This document shows, piece after piece, positions 9,878-16,137 of a stretch of 38,514 bases of DNA. This DNA is from Pelagibius sp. Lineage in GTDB: Bacteria; Pseudomonadota; Alphaproteobacteria; Kiloniellales; Kiloniellaceae. Within the stretch, counting starts at the first letter, position 1; each line of letters starts with the position of its first letter. Made by a program: the position numbers and the translations under genes. Under the pieces are notes generated by a model. That model had not been told where the DNA came from. It ran no database searches and was given only the letters and a program-made list of their open reading frames with translations. The stretch spans positions 1-38,514 of the forward strand of contig JANQMC010000060.1 in the NCBI GenBank assembly GCA_028280305.1, given 5' to 3'.

Positions 9878-9971
9878 CGCCGGTAAGTCGCAGGCAAAGG
9901 GCTTCGGTCAGCCCGCCGGGGCCTGCGGAAATCTTACGGAAACTGCTGTTTTTCTGGGGCTTCACGCTCAT
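9864..9971 (-). CDS. Possible leuA leader peptide, 35 codons
   Basis: A short ORF starting with ATG at 9971, with AAAGAGG about 9 bases upstream, a good ribosome-binding site. The peptide begins MSVKPQKNSSFRKIS and ends in GGLTEALCLRLTGGRCA, with Leu codons CTG, CTT, CTG and CTT clustered near the C-terminus. It lies between the mapped promoter and leuA on the same strand, about 125 bp before leuA. The hairpin at 9845-9877 covers its stop codon. It could be a leucine-sensing leader, but the Leu run is less dense than in classical Leu leaders and this could be chance. Confidence 0.35.
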   Translation of the reverse strand: MSVKPQKNSSFRKISAGPGGLTEALCLRLTGGRCA

Positions 9972-10029
9972 CGGAGCGAACCTCTTTCAGGGTCGGAACT
10001 GTCGGACGACGGCTTTATCCGGCGCGCTT

Positions 10030-10083
10030 CTAGGCGGCCGGGGCAATAAGTCGTAGCGACAGATATCCCTGAAATCCGGTCAT
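10030..10083 (-). CDS. Possible first leader ORF of leuA, 17 codons
   Basis: ATG at 10083 opens a 17-residue peptide, MTGFQGYLSLRLIAPAA. It contains Leu codons CTG, CTA and CTT within six codons; CTA is expected to be rare in such a GC-rich genome. The ATG would be only a few bases from the predicted transcription start, so translation would be nearly leaderless, with no Shine-Dalgarno sequence. It shares the LRL pattern with the next ORF. Weakly supported. Confidence 0.25.
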   Translation of the reverse strand: MTGFQGYLSLRLIAPAA

Positions 10084-10092
10084 AACGCTGGG

Positions 10093-10121
10093 AAATTAGG
10101 CGTCGGGCCGGTTCCCGTCAA
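10093..10121 (-). promoter_or_regulatory. Predicted leuA promoter
   Basis: On the minus strand TTGACG (10121-10116) and TAATTT (10098-10093) are separated by exactly 17 bp. Transcription would start near 10086, giving a leader of about 350 bases before leuA that contains both short ORFs. Confidence 0.55.
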
Positions 10122-10286
10122 GACCTTAGGGCCGCCGGGTCCCGGTCTGTCCGGACAGCCGGTTGCAAAGCAAGAATCGGATGGACGCGGCTTTGCGGAA
10201 GCGCCAGATAGCTGCGTAACCGCCGCCGCATCGGTTTTCCCGCCCTCTCTGCTCCCTGTCTTTTATGCTTAAGGAGACGAGTTCCA

Positions 10287-10796
10287 ATGGCTTGGATCGA
10301 GCGTGGCCTCCTCAATCGCCTGACCCGGCAAAACCCCGTCCAGTTCGCCTGGCTGCGCGATGCCGCCGCGGCCAGTCCCGGCATCTTCTGGAAGCTTCTG
10401 TTTTTCGGGCCGCTTGCCGGCCACCGGCGGGCGGCGCCCCGGGTCCTGATCAATATGGCGCGGATCGGCGCGCTCAGGGCGCAGGATTGCGGCGCCTGCC
10501 TGCAGATCGGGATCGACTACGCGCTGAAGGAAGGGACGCCGCGCGATGTCGTGCAGGCCGCTCTGCGGTCGCCCGAAGCCTTGCCGCCGCACGAGCGGAT
10601 GGTGCTGGATTACGCTCAGGCGGTCGCCGGGAACCGGCAGGATCTTCCGTCTCTTGTTGAGGCGCTGCGCCGGGAACTCGGCGCGGCGGTGTTGGCCGAG
10701 CTTGCCTTTGCCGTGGCGACGGCGAGCCTGTTTCCGCTCGCCAAACGCGGTCTCGGCGTTGCCACTGCCTGCGATCCGGATGCGATCCGCCTCTAA
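10287..10796 (+). CDS. AhpD-like / carboxymuconolactone decarboxylase-family protein
   Basis: A 169-residue protein with the helical AhpD-like pattern. The key stretch is NMARIGALRAQDCGACLQIGIDYA, with a CxxC pair (C68 and C71) as in alkylhydroperoxidase AhpD and related proteins; the His that usually follows the CxxC in AhpD is not at its usual position. The family includes peroxide-reducing enzymes and decarboxylases of aromatic catabolism, so the function is open. The ATG at 10287 has AAGGAG at good spacing. It is the first gene of a plus-strand run with a GlxA-type regulator, a crotonase and a CoA ligase; 93 bp separate it from the regulator. Confidence 0.75.
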   Translation: MAWIERGLLNRLTRQNPVQFAWLRDAAAASPGIFWKLLFFGPLAGHRRAAPRVLINMARIGALRAQDCGACLQIGIDYALKEGTPRDVVQAALRSPEALPPHERMVLDYAQAVAGNRQDLPSLVEALRRELGAAVLAELAFAVATASLFPLAKRGLGVATACDPDAIRL

Positions 10797-10889
10797 TGCA
10801 CCCGGCTGCAATTTGCATGGAATAGAACCCGCTCGAGAGACGTGTTTCTGGGGGAGACCGCCGCGCCGCTCAGCCAGGATCAAACAGCG

Positions 10890-11858
10890 ATGCACAACCT
10901 GACAATCGTTCTGCCGCCCGACCCGGTTCTTTTCGAGTTCGCGACGGCCTTCAGCATCTTTGCAATCGGCGCGAAGGATCACTATGCCGTGCGCGCCTGC
11001 CATCACGGCAGCGGTCCGGTCTCGGTCCACGGCGCCATGTCGCTTGCGGTGGAAGACGGCCTGGCCGCCGTCGAGACGGCGGACACGGTGATCGTTCCGG
11101 GTCTGATGGCGGACCTCGATCAGCCTTTGCCCGAGGTGCTGCTGCGCAGCCTGCGCCGGGCCCATGCGCGGGGCTGCCGCATGGCCTCGATCTGCACCGG
11201 TTCCTTCGTGCTGGCGGCGGCGGGTCTGCTCAACGGGCGCCGCGCCACCACCCATTGGAAAAACGTCGACAAGATGCGCGCGCTTTTCCCCAGGGTCCGC
11301 ATCGATCCGGAGGTGCTCTATGTCGATGACGGCGAGATCCTGACCGCTGCCGGGGTGACGGCGGGGATCGACCTCTGCCTGCATATGGTGCGCAGCGACT
11401 TGGGCCAGGCGCTGGCCAACGACATCGCGCGCCATATGGTCTTCGGCCCGCATCGTGGCGGTGAGTACGCGCAGTACATTGAATGCCCGCTGGGCCCGGC
11501 GCGCTCGCGCAGCCTGGAGGCAACGCGCCGATGGGTGCTGGAGCGTCTCAACCAGCCGATCTCGGTGTCGCGGATGGCCGATCACGCCTGTCTTTCGGTG
11601 CGCGCCTTTGCGCGGCGCTTTCACGACGAAACCGGCAGCGCGCCGCACCGCTGGCTGGTGGCGCAGCGTTTGCGCCTTGCGCGGCAGCTGCTCGAAGAAA
11701 GCAACCTCCTGATCGACGAGGTCGCGCGGCGCTGCGGTTTCGGATCGACCCTCTCGTTTCGCGATCATTTCAAGCGTCAGCTACAGACCACGCCGAGCGA
11801 CTATCGCCTGATGTTCCGCGCGCACCGCGAGGCGTCGCTTCTGCCCTCGGCAGCTTAG
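10890..11858 (+). CDS. GlxA-family transcriptional regulator (DJ-1/PfpI domain plus AraC HTH)
   Basis: A 322-residue regulator. The ATG at 10890 (MHNLTIVLPP) with AGGA about 10 bases upstream suits the family better than the in-frame GTG at 10842. Residues 1-190 form a DJ-1/PfpI-like domain with the nucleophile-elbow region ASICTGSFVLAAAGLLNGRR and the following ATTHW. The C-terminal AraC domain (about 215-310) has two helix-turn-helix motifs: ISVSRMADHACLSVRAFARRF and LIDEVARRCGFGSTLSFRDHF. Such proteins usually activate adjacent catabolic genes; here the crotonase and CoA-ligase genes downstream are natural targets, which is an inference. A second GlxA-type regulator lies at 20740-21789. 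Confidence 0.88.
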   Translation: MHNLTIVLPPDPVLFEFATAFSIFAIGAKDHYAVRACHHGSGPVSVHGAMSLAVEDGLAAVETADTVIVPGLMADLDQPLPEVLLRSLRRAHARGCRMASICTGSFVLAAAGLLNGRRATTHWKNVDKMRALFPRVRIDPEVLYVDDGEILTAAGVTAGIDLCLHMVRSDLGQALANDIARHMVFGPHRGGEYAQYIECPLGPARSRSLEATRRWVLERLNQPISVSRMADHACLSVRAFARRFHDETGSAPHRWLVAQRLRLARQLLEESNLLIDEVARRCGFGSTLSFRDHFKRQLQTTPSDYRLMFRAHREASLLPSAA

Positions 11859-11961
11859 AGCGATCCCTTTCAGGTATTGGAATCGGCATCTCTGCATCTG
11901 TTTTCGGTCACTTGCCGGCACCCCGTCTGGCGGTGTCCGGCTGCGGCGGCTACCTGATCTG

Positions 11962-11985
11962 CGGCACAAGCCCGGTCTTGTGCCG
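11962..11985. promoter_or_regulatory. 9-bp perfect inverted repeat just upstream of the crotonase gene
   Basis: CGGCACAAG (11962-11970) and CTTGTGCCG (11977-11985) flank a 6-base spacer, 23 bp before the crotonase start codon and about 100 bp after the regulator stop. No U-tract follows. It could be an operator for the downstream crotonase/CoA ligase pair or a hairpin ending the regulator transcript. Confidence 0.45.
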
Positions 11986-12008
11986 GCGCCGCGGAAACAG
12001 GAGTCGAG

Positions 12009-12779
12009 ATGACGAAGATCTACGAGACCTTGGTGTTCTCCAAAACCGGCCCGCTGGGCAGGCTGGAGCTGCGGCGGCCCCATCGCCTGAATGCGGTCGA
12101 TCTACGCGCCGCTGACGAGCTTTTGGAACTTGCCAAAGCAATTGCCGCCGACCCGGCGCTTCGCATGGTCGCGATCACCGGCCAGGGGCGGGCCTTTTCC
12201 ACCGGCATCGATCTGAAGGATCTGGGGGCGGGGCGGATCGAAGCGCGTTACTTCGAAGTCTGGGAGCGGGCGCTGCGCCTGTTTGAGACCATGGACAAGC
12301 TGGTGCTCTGCCTGATCCATGGCTATGCGCTGGGCGGCGGCCTTCAACTCGCGCTCGCCGCCGATGTCCGGGTCTGCACGCCTTCGGCCCAGCTTGGTCT
12401 GCCGGCCGTCAAGGAGGGTTTGATCCCCGGTCTCGGGACCTGGCGGCTTGCCCGCTACGTCGGCCAGGGGCGGGCCAAGGCCATGATCCTGCGTGGCAAC
12501 ATGATCGACGGGATCGAGGCCCAGCGCATCGGCCTTGTCGATCATCTGGTCGAGGAGACCAATGTTGCAACGGCCTTCGAAGACCGGCTTGCCGACTATG
12601 CGAAGTCCAATTCGGCCGGTTGCCGCCACGCCAAGGCCCTGGTGGCCGAGAGCTTCGACAGCGGCTTCGAGGCTTTCTTTGCCCGTTATCTCGACCAGCA
12701 GGGGCGGGCGCTCACGGCACCGGATTTTTCCGAAGCCATGGCCGCCTATCGCGGCAATCGCGCACCGGACTGGGGTTGA
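12009..12779 (+). CDS. Enoyl-CoA hydratase/isomerase (crotonase) family protein, atypical active site
   Basis: A 256-residue crotonase. The first oxyanion-hole region is FSTGIDLKDL (63-72) and the second GYALGGG (105-111), so acyl-CoA binding and thioester stabilisation are preserved. The two glutamates used by true enoyl-CoA hydratases are replaced: the PE position reads PA (A133) and the second, in the usual MEM segment, is A158. Instead there is KEGLIPG (135-141). It therefore probably catalyses another crotonase-superfamily reaction on an acyl-CoA. The start ATG has AGGAG upstream. Only 4 bp separate it from the PaaK-like CoA ligase, which would supply its CoA-thioester substrate. The true substrate is unknown; an aromatic or alicyclic acid is a reasonable guess. 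Confidence 0.85.
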   Translation: MTKIYETLVFSKTGPLGRLELRRPHRLNAVDLRAADELLELAKAIAADPALRMVAITGQGRAFSTGIDLKDLGAGRIEARYFEVWERALRLFETMDKLVLCLIHGYALGGGLQLALAADVRVCTPSAQLGLPAVKEGLIPGLGTWRLARYVGQGRAKAMILRGNMIDGIEAQRIGLVDHLVEETNVATAFEDRLADYAKSNSAGCRHAKALVAESFDSGFEAFFARYLDQQGRALTAPDFSEAMAAYRGNRAPDWG

Positions 12780-12783
12780 TCCG

Positions 12784-14082
12784 ATGGCGATGCAACGTCA
12801 ACACGGCTTTGATCCGATTGAGACCGCCAGCCGCGACGAGATCACCGCCCTTCAGGTGAAGCGCCTGAAGTGGTCGCTCGGCCATGCCTATGAGAACGTC
12901 GCTCACTACCGCCGCAAGTTTAGGGCTGCCGGGGTGCATCCCGACGATTTTCGCGAGCTGGCCGATCTGGCGAAGTTTCCGACGACAACCAAGGAGGATC
13001 TGCGCCAGACCTATCCCTTCGGCATGTTCGCGGTGCCGATGGAACGGGTGTTGCGCATCCACGCCTCCAGCGGCACCACCGGCAAGCCGACGGTGGTCGG
13101 CTACACCCGCGCGGATATCGATACCTGGGCCGGGCTGATGGCCCGCTCCATCCATGCCGCCGGCGGCCGGCCCGGCGACAAGGTTCATCTGGCCTATGGC
13201 TACGGCCTCTTCACCGGCGGCCTGGGCGCCCATTATGGGGCCGAGCGCCTGGGTTGCACGGTGGTGCCGGTCTCCGGCAGCCAGACCGCCCGTCAAGTCC
13301 AGCTCATCACCGATTTCGCGCCTGACATTGTCATGTGTACGCCGTCCTACATGCTGAACCTTGCCGAGGCGTTTCGCGCGGCAGGACGGGACCCCGCCGC
13401 GACCGCGCTCAGGATCGGGCTTTTCGGGGCGGAGCCCTGGTCGCCGGCGATGCGCCGCGAGATCGAGCATTGCTGCGGCCTCGATGCCCTGGACCTCTAT
13501 GGCCTGTCGGAGGTTATGGGCCCGGGCGTCGCCAACGAGTGCATCGAGGCGAAGGACGGCCCGGTGATCTGGGAAGATCATTTCTATCCCGAGGTGGTGG
13601 ATCCGCAGAGTGATCAGGTTTTGCAGGATGGCAGTTTCGGAGAGCTCGTTTTCACCACACTGACCAAAGAGGCTTTGCCGGTGATCCGCTACCGGACCCG
13701 CGACCTGACGCGGCTGCTGCCGCCGACGGCGCGCAGCATGCGGCGCTTCGAAAAGATCGCCGGCCGTTGCGACGACATGCTGATCCTGCGCGGGGTCAAC
13801 ATCTTTCCCGGTCAGTTCGAAGACCTGCTGTTGCGCGATGAAAGGCTGTCGCCGCACTACCTGCTGGAGCTTTCCCGCGAAGGGGCGCTGGACTCCCTGA
13901 CCCTGAAGGTGGAGCCGCGTTGCGCCGTTGGCGGAGAGGCCGGCGCCGCTATTGCCCGTGATCTCGGCGCGAAGGTGAAAGACACCATCGGCGTCACGGT
14001 CAGGATAGACTTGTTGGCGCCCGGCGGCATCGAACGCTCCGAAGGTAAGGCGGTGCGGGTGATTGACCAGCGACCAGCCTAA
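12784..14082 (+). CDS. Phenylacetate-CoA ligase-like AMP-forming acyl-CoA ligase (PaaK family)
   Basis: A 432-residue protein, the length of PaaK. The ATG at 12784 follows the crotonase stop by 4 bp; the frame is open upstream but overlaps that gene. The phosphate-binding loop ASSGTTGKPT spans 94-103, followed by the PaaK-typical YGYGLFTGGLGAHYGAERLG. Later come LYGLSEVMGPGVANEC (adenylate-binding A5-type motif) and RCDDMLILRGVNIFPGQFED. It forms an aryl- or acyl-CoA via an acyl-adenylate in the cytosol. PaaK homologues activate phenylacetate but also other aromatic acids. No other phenylacetate-pathway gene is present here, so a different acid is likely. Co-transcribed with the crotonase. 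Confidence 0.88.
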   Translation: MAMQRQHGFDPIETASRDEITALQVKRLKWSLGHAYENVAHYRRKFRAAGVHPDDFRELADLAKFPTTTKEDLRQTYPFGMFAVPMERVLRIHASSGTTGKPTVVGYTRADIDTWAGLMARSIHAAGGRPGDKVHLAYGYGLFTGGLGAHYGAERLGCTVVPVSGSQTARQVQLITDFAPDIVMCTPSYMLNLAEAFRAAGRDPAATALRIGLFGAEPWSPAMRREIEHCCGLDALDLYGLSEVMGPGVANECIEAKDGPVIWEDHFYPEVVDPQSDQVLQDGSFGELVFTTLTKEALPVIRYRTRDLTRLLPPTARSMRRFEKIAGRCDDMLILRGVNIFPGQFEDLLLRDERLSPHYLLELSREGALDSLTLKVEPRCAVGGEAGAAIARDLGAKVKDTIGVTVRIDLLAPGGIERSEGKAVRVIDQRPA

Positions 14083-14108
14083 AGGCGGTCAAAGCGGCAC
14101 TTCGGCGT

Positions 14109-14137
14109 ATGACGGCCCCCTTCGGGAGAGCCGTCAT
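14109..14137 (+). terminator. Stem-loop downstream of the PaaK-like gene
   Basis: ATGACGGC (14109-14116) pairs perfectly with GCCGTCAT (14130-14137), with an inner CCC/GGG pair. It lies 27 bp past the CoA-ligase stop and ends just before the promoter of the exporter leader. There is no U-tract, so termination is plausible rather than proven. Confidence 0.5.
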
Positions 14138-14144
14138 GCCGTCA

Positions 14145-14173
14145 TTGACAAGCGGATTTGCGGGCCATAGCGT
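14145..14173 (+). promoter_or_regulatory. Predicted promoter of the drug-exporter leader
   Basis: A perfect -35 box TTGACA (14145-14150) is followed after exactly 17 bp by TAGCGT (14168-14173). Transcription would start near 14180, about 20 bases before the leader ORF and just upstream of its ribosome-binding site. Confidence 0.6.
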
Positions 14174-14200
14174 CGGAGCCATCCAAGTGGAGGATTTGTC

Positions 14201-14248
14201 GTGACCACAGTCAGCATCGTATCGAAGCGAAGGCGCGGGAAGCCGTAA
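14201..14248 (+). CDS. Leader peptide ORF (15 aa) upstream of the MFS drug exporter
   Basis: A GTG at 14201, preceded by GGAGG (14189-14193) with a 7-base gap, opens a 15-codon ORF: MTTVSIVSKRRRGKP, then TAA. The basic C-terminus KRRRGK and a Pro directly before the stop are features that could stall a ribosome. The stop codon is exactly the 3-base loop of a perfect 8-bp hairpin (14238-14256). An intrinsic terminator follows at 14275-14300, before the exporter gene. The ORF lies between a good promoter and that terminator, the classic arrangement of a leader-peptide attenuator. The inducer is unknown, and I do not recognise this peptide. Confidence 0.6.
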   Translation: MTTVSIVSKRRRGKP

Positions 14249-14256
14249 CGGCTTCC
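14238..14256 (+). promoter_or_regulatory. Perfect hairpin around the leader-peptide stop codon
   Basis: GGAAGCCG (14238-14245) and CGGCTTCC (14249-14256) pair perfectly; the loop is the UAA stop codon of the leader ORF. A ribosome finishing or stalled on the ORF would melt it. The segment just before it, GGCGCG (14232-14237), can pair with CGCGCC (14271-14276), which overlaps the 5' arm of the terminator, giving a possible antiterminator. Confidence 0.5.
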
Positions 14257-14274
14257 GGTTCACGACGTGACGCG

Positions 14275-14300
14275 CCCCCGATAATGTCGGGGGTTTTTTT
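14275..14300 (+). terminator. Intrinsic terminator between leader ORF and exporter gene (attenuator)
   Basis: CCCCCGA (14275-14281) pairs with TCGGGGG (14287-14293) around a 5-base loop and is followed by seven T residues (14294-14300). This is a textbook Rho-independent terminator. It lies upstream of, not after, the exporter gene and downstream of the leader promoter, so transcription into the exporter would require read-through. Confidence 0.85.
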
Positions 14301-14327
14301 GTTTCCGGAATTCAAAGGGATGCTGAA

Positions 14328-15533
14328 ATGTCGGCTTTCCAACGGACGCCGCCCAAGATATTCACGCTGATCCTGCTGACGGGGGTTTCGATCCTCGCGC
14401 TGAACATGTTCGTGCCCTCGCTCGTCAACATCGCCGCCGATCTTGACGCCGATTACACCCTGGTCAGCCTGTCGATCGCGGGCTATCTGGCGGTGACGGC
14501 CGTCTTGCAGATCGTGATCGGGCCGATGTCGGACCGCTATGGTCGCCGGCCCGTACTGCTGATTGCCGTTGCGCTTTTCACGCTTGCCTCGCTGGGCTGC
14601 CTCTTGGCGCAGAACGTTTGGGTCTTCCTGTTCTTCAGGTTGCTGCAGGCCGCGATTGTTGCCGGCGGGGCGCTGTCGCGCGTGGTTGTGCGGGACATGG
14701 TGCCGCCGAAACAGGCCGTCAGTCTGTTGGGTTATATCGCCATGGCGATGGCAGTCGCGCCGATGCTGGGCCCGATGGTCGGCGGCGCGCTCGACGAACT
14801 TTTCGGTTGGCGATCCAGCTTTCTCGCCTTTGCCATGATGGGGGCCGCCCTCTTCGCCTTAGCGTGGTTCGATCTGGGGGAAACCAACCGGAACCCCTCG
14901 CAGACCTTCCGCGCCCAGGTGCAGGCCTATCCGGTATTGCTGGGATCGGCGCGGTTCTGGGGTTATGCCGGCTGCATGGCATTTTCGACCGGAGCGTTTT
15001 TCGTCTTCATTGCCGGTGCGCCTTTGGTCGCAAGTACCCTGTTCGAGATTTCTCCGGGCATGCTGGGCCTCTACATCGGGTCGATTACCGGCGGGTTTGT
15101 TCTGGGAAGTTTCGCGGCGGCCCGCTGTGCCAAGCGGTTCGCGTTGGAAACGATGATGCTGGCGGGCCGGATCGTCGCCTGCTCGGGCCTTGCCGTCGGG
15201 ATGCTTTTGTTTGCCGCGGGTGTGGTGCACGAACTTGCACTCTTTGGGTCCACTATCTTCGTCGGCCTTGGCAACGGCATCACAATGCCCGGCAGCAACG
15301 TTGGTGCGATGTCGGTCCGTTCCGACTTGGCGGGCACGGCCTCGGGCCTTGCCGGCGCCCTTACGATGGGCGGTGGCGCTCTTCTGACCTGGACGGCGGG
15401 TATGATGGTTACCGAAGACACGGGCGCGATGGCGCTCTTGGGGTTGATGTTCGTAACGTCGTTCCTGGGTCTGCTGAGCGCATGGTGGGTGCATGGACTC
15501 GCCAGGCAGTTGCCCGCCCGCGAAGAGTCGTGA
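14328..15533 (+). CDS. MFS drug-resistance transporter, Bcr/CflA type
   Basis: A 401-residue inner-membrane protein with about 12 hydrophobic helices. The N-terminal half has the MFS motif A between helices 2 and 3, GPMSDRYGRRPVLL, and the drug:H+ antiporter motif region (RVVVRDMVPP, then MAVAPMLGPMVGGAL), typical of Bcr/CflA exporters. These remove drugs such as bicyclomycin, chloramphenicol or sulphonamides using the proton gradient; the substrate cannot be predicted. The start ATG has AAGGGA 8 bases upstream. Expression is probably gated by the upstream leader peptide and terminator. It ends 14 bp from the convergent PAS gene. Confidence 0.9.
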   Translation: MSAFQRTPPKIFTLILLTGVSILALNMFVPSLVNIAADLDADYTLVSLSIAGYLAVTAVLQIVIGPMSDRYGRRPVLLIAVALFTLASLGCLLAQNVWVFLFFRLLQAAIVAGGALSRVVVRDMVPPKQAVSLLGYIAMAMAVAPMLGPMVGGALDELFGWRSSFLAFAMMGAALFALAWFDLGETNRNPSQTFRAQVQAYPVLLGSARFWGYAGCMAFSTGAFFVFIAGAPLVASTLFEISPGMLGLYIGSITGGFVLGSFAAARCAKRFALETMMLAGRIVACSGLAVGMLLFAAGVVHELALFGSTIFVGLGNGITMPGSNVGAMSVRSDLAGTASGLAGALTMGGGALLTWTAGMMVTEDTGAMALLGLMFVTSFLGLLSAWWVHGLARQLPAREES

Positions 15534-15547
15534 ATGAAAGACCCGCT

Positions 15548-16015
15548 CTAGACGAAGCCGACGGTCACGAAGAGCATATTGACGTGTTCGCCGTCGTCGG
15601 AGAGCGGCATGATCAGATCCTCGGTGGTGAGGAATTCCTTGTTCTTGCCGACGTAGGGCGTGTCGCTGCTCAGCGGTGCGCGCTGTTCCGTGACGTGGCG
15701 GCAGGAAGCCCAGATTCGGCTCGGCGCTTTCTGATGGGCGATCTGACTCATCCAGAGGCCGGTGTAGCTGCCCATCATGTGTTCGTCCATCTTGGTGCCG
15801 ATCAGCCGGTAGCGGAAGTCCAGCGGCTCGGCCTGCACGTCGAGCAGGAAGATGTGGGGCAGGATCTTATGAATTTCGGATGGTTCGATGTCACCGCGCG
15901 CGGGCATGCACCGCCCGCCGCGTTTGTCGTTCCAATACTTGAAGCCCTGCTGGTTTATCGGCGATTTCAGAGCCAGCAGCGGCTCGGGGGTCTGGCCGGA
16001 TAGCTTGCTAATCAC
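15548..16015 (-). CDS. PAS domain-containing protein (PAS_5 family)
   Basis: A protein of about 155 residues from a GTG at 16015; the frame stays open to a TTG at 16135, overlapping the ubiD stop, but that extension encodes a degenerate pentapeptide repeat from tandem DNA repeats and is unlikely to be real. The PAS_5 pattern is clear: FKYWNDKRGGRCMPARGDIEPSEI, then ILPHIFLLDV and FRYRLIGTKMDEHMMG with YTGLW. Such single-PAS proteins of alphaproteobacteria have no attached output domain, and their ligand is unknown. A -10-like TATAGT (16054-16049) upstream suggests its own promoter. It follows ubiD on the same strand and is convergent with the exporter. Confidence 0.75.
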   Translation of the reverse strand: MISKLSGQTPEPLLALKSPINQQGFKYWNDKRGGRCMPARGDIEPSEIHKILPHIFLLDVQAEPLDFRYRLIGTKMDEHMMGSYTGLWMSQIAHQKAPSRIWASCRHVTEQRAPLSSDTPYVGKNKEFLTTEDLIMPLSDDGEHVNMLFVTVGFV

Positions 16016-16064
16016 GTCATACTGAAAACTGTTAGGAAATATGTCGGAACTATACGTGGACTTG

Positions 16065-16137
16065 GCTGTCCAGTTCCAGGTTATTTCCAACCTGTTTGTT
16101 TCCAGCCGGGCTACTTCCAGCCAGCTTACTTCCAAAT
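16065..16137 (-). repeat. Degenerate 15-bp tandem repeats at the 3' end of ubiD
   Basis: On the minus strand, units beginning TGGAAGTAAGCTGGC, TGGAAGTAGCCCGGC and TGGAAACAAACAGGT follow each other with a 15-base period, then shorter TGGAAATAACC and TGGAACTGG. The first unit contains the ubiD stop codon, so the array expanded from the very end of the gene. In the open frame it reads WLEVA, RLETN, RLEIT. Confidence 0.7.

Noticed and set aside
10269..11768. Large minus-strand open frame opposite the AhpD-like and GlxA-type genes
   Set aside because: Antisense shadow; the plus-strand proteins have clear family motifs and ribosome-binding sites.
11857..11910. Another copy of the TAGAGC-type intergenic repeat after the first GlxA-type gene
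   Set aside because: It shares only a few bases (TTAGAGCG) with the other elements and has no stem, so the match is too weak to call.
14178..14300. Metabolite riboswitch upstream of the exporter
   Set aside because: I could not match the RNA to a known riboswitch class such as guanidine or manganese types; the well-placed ribosome-binding site and 15-codon ORF fit a leader peptide better.
14618..16003. Open plus-strand frame running through the exporter into the PAS gene
   Set aside because: Out of phase with the exporter, whose membrane helices are clear, and antisense to the PAS gene.
16016..16135. N-terminal extension of the PAS protein from TTG at 16135
   Set aside because: It overlaps the ubiD stop, is encoded by tandem repeats, lacks a ribosome-binding site and is not part of the PAS_5 pattern.
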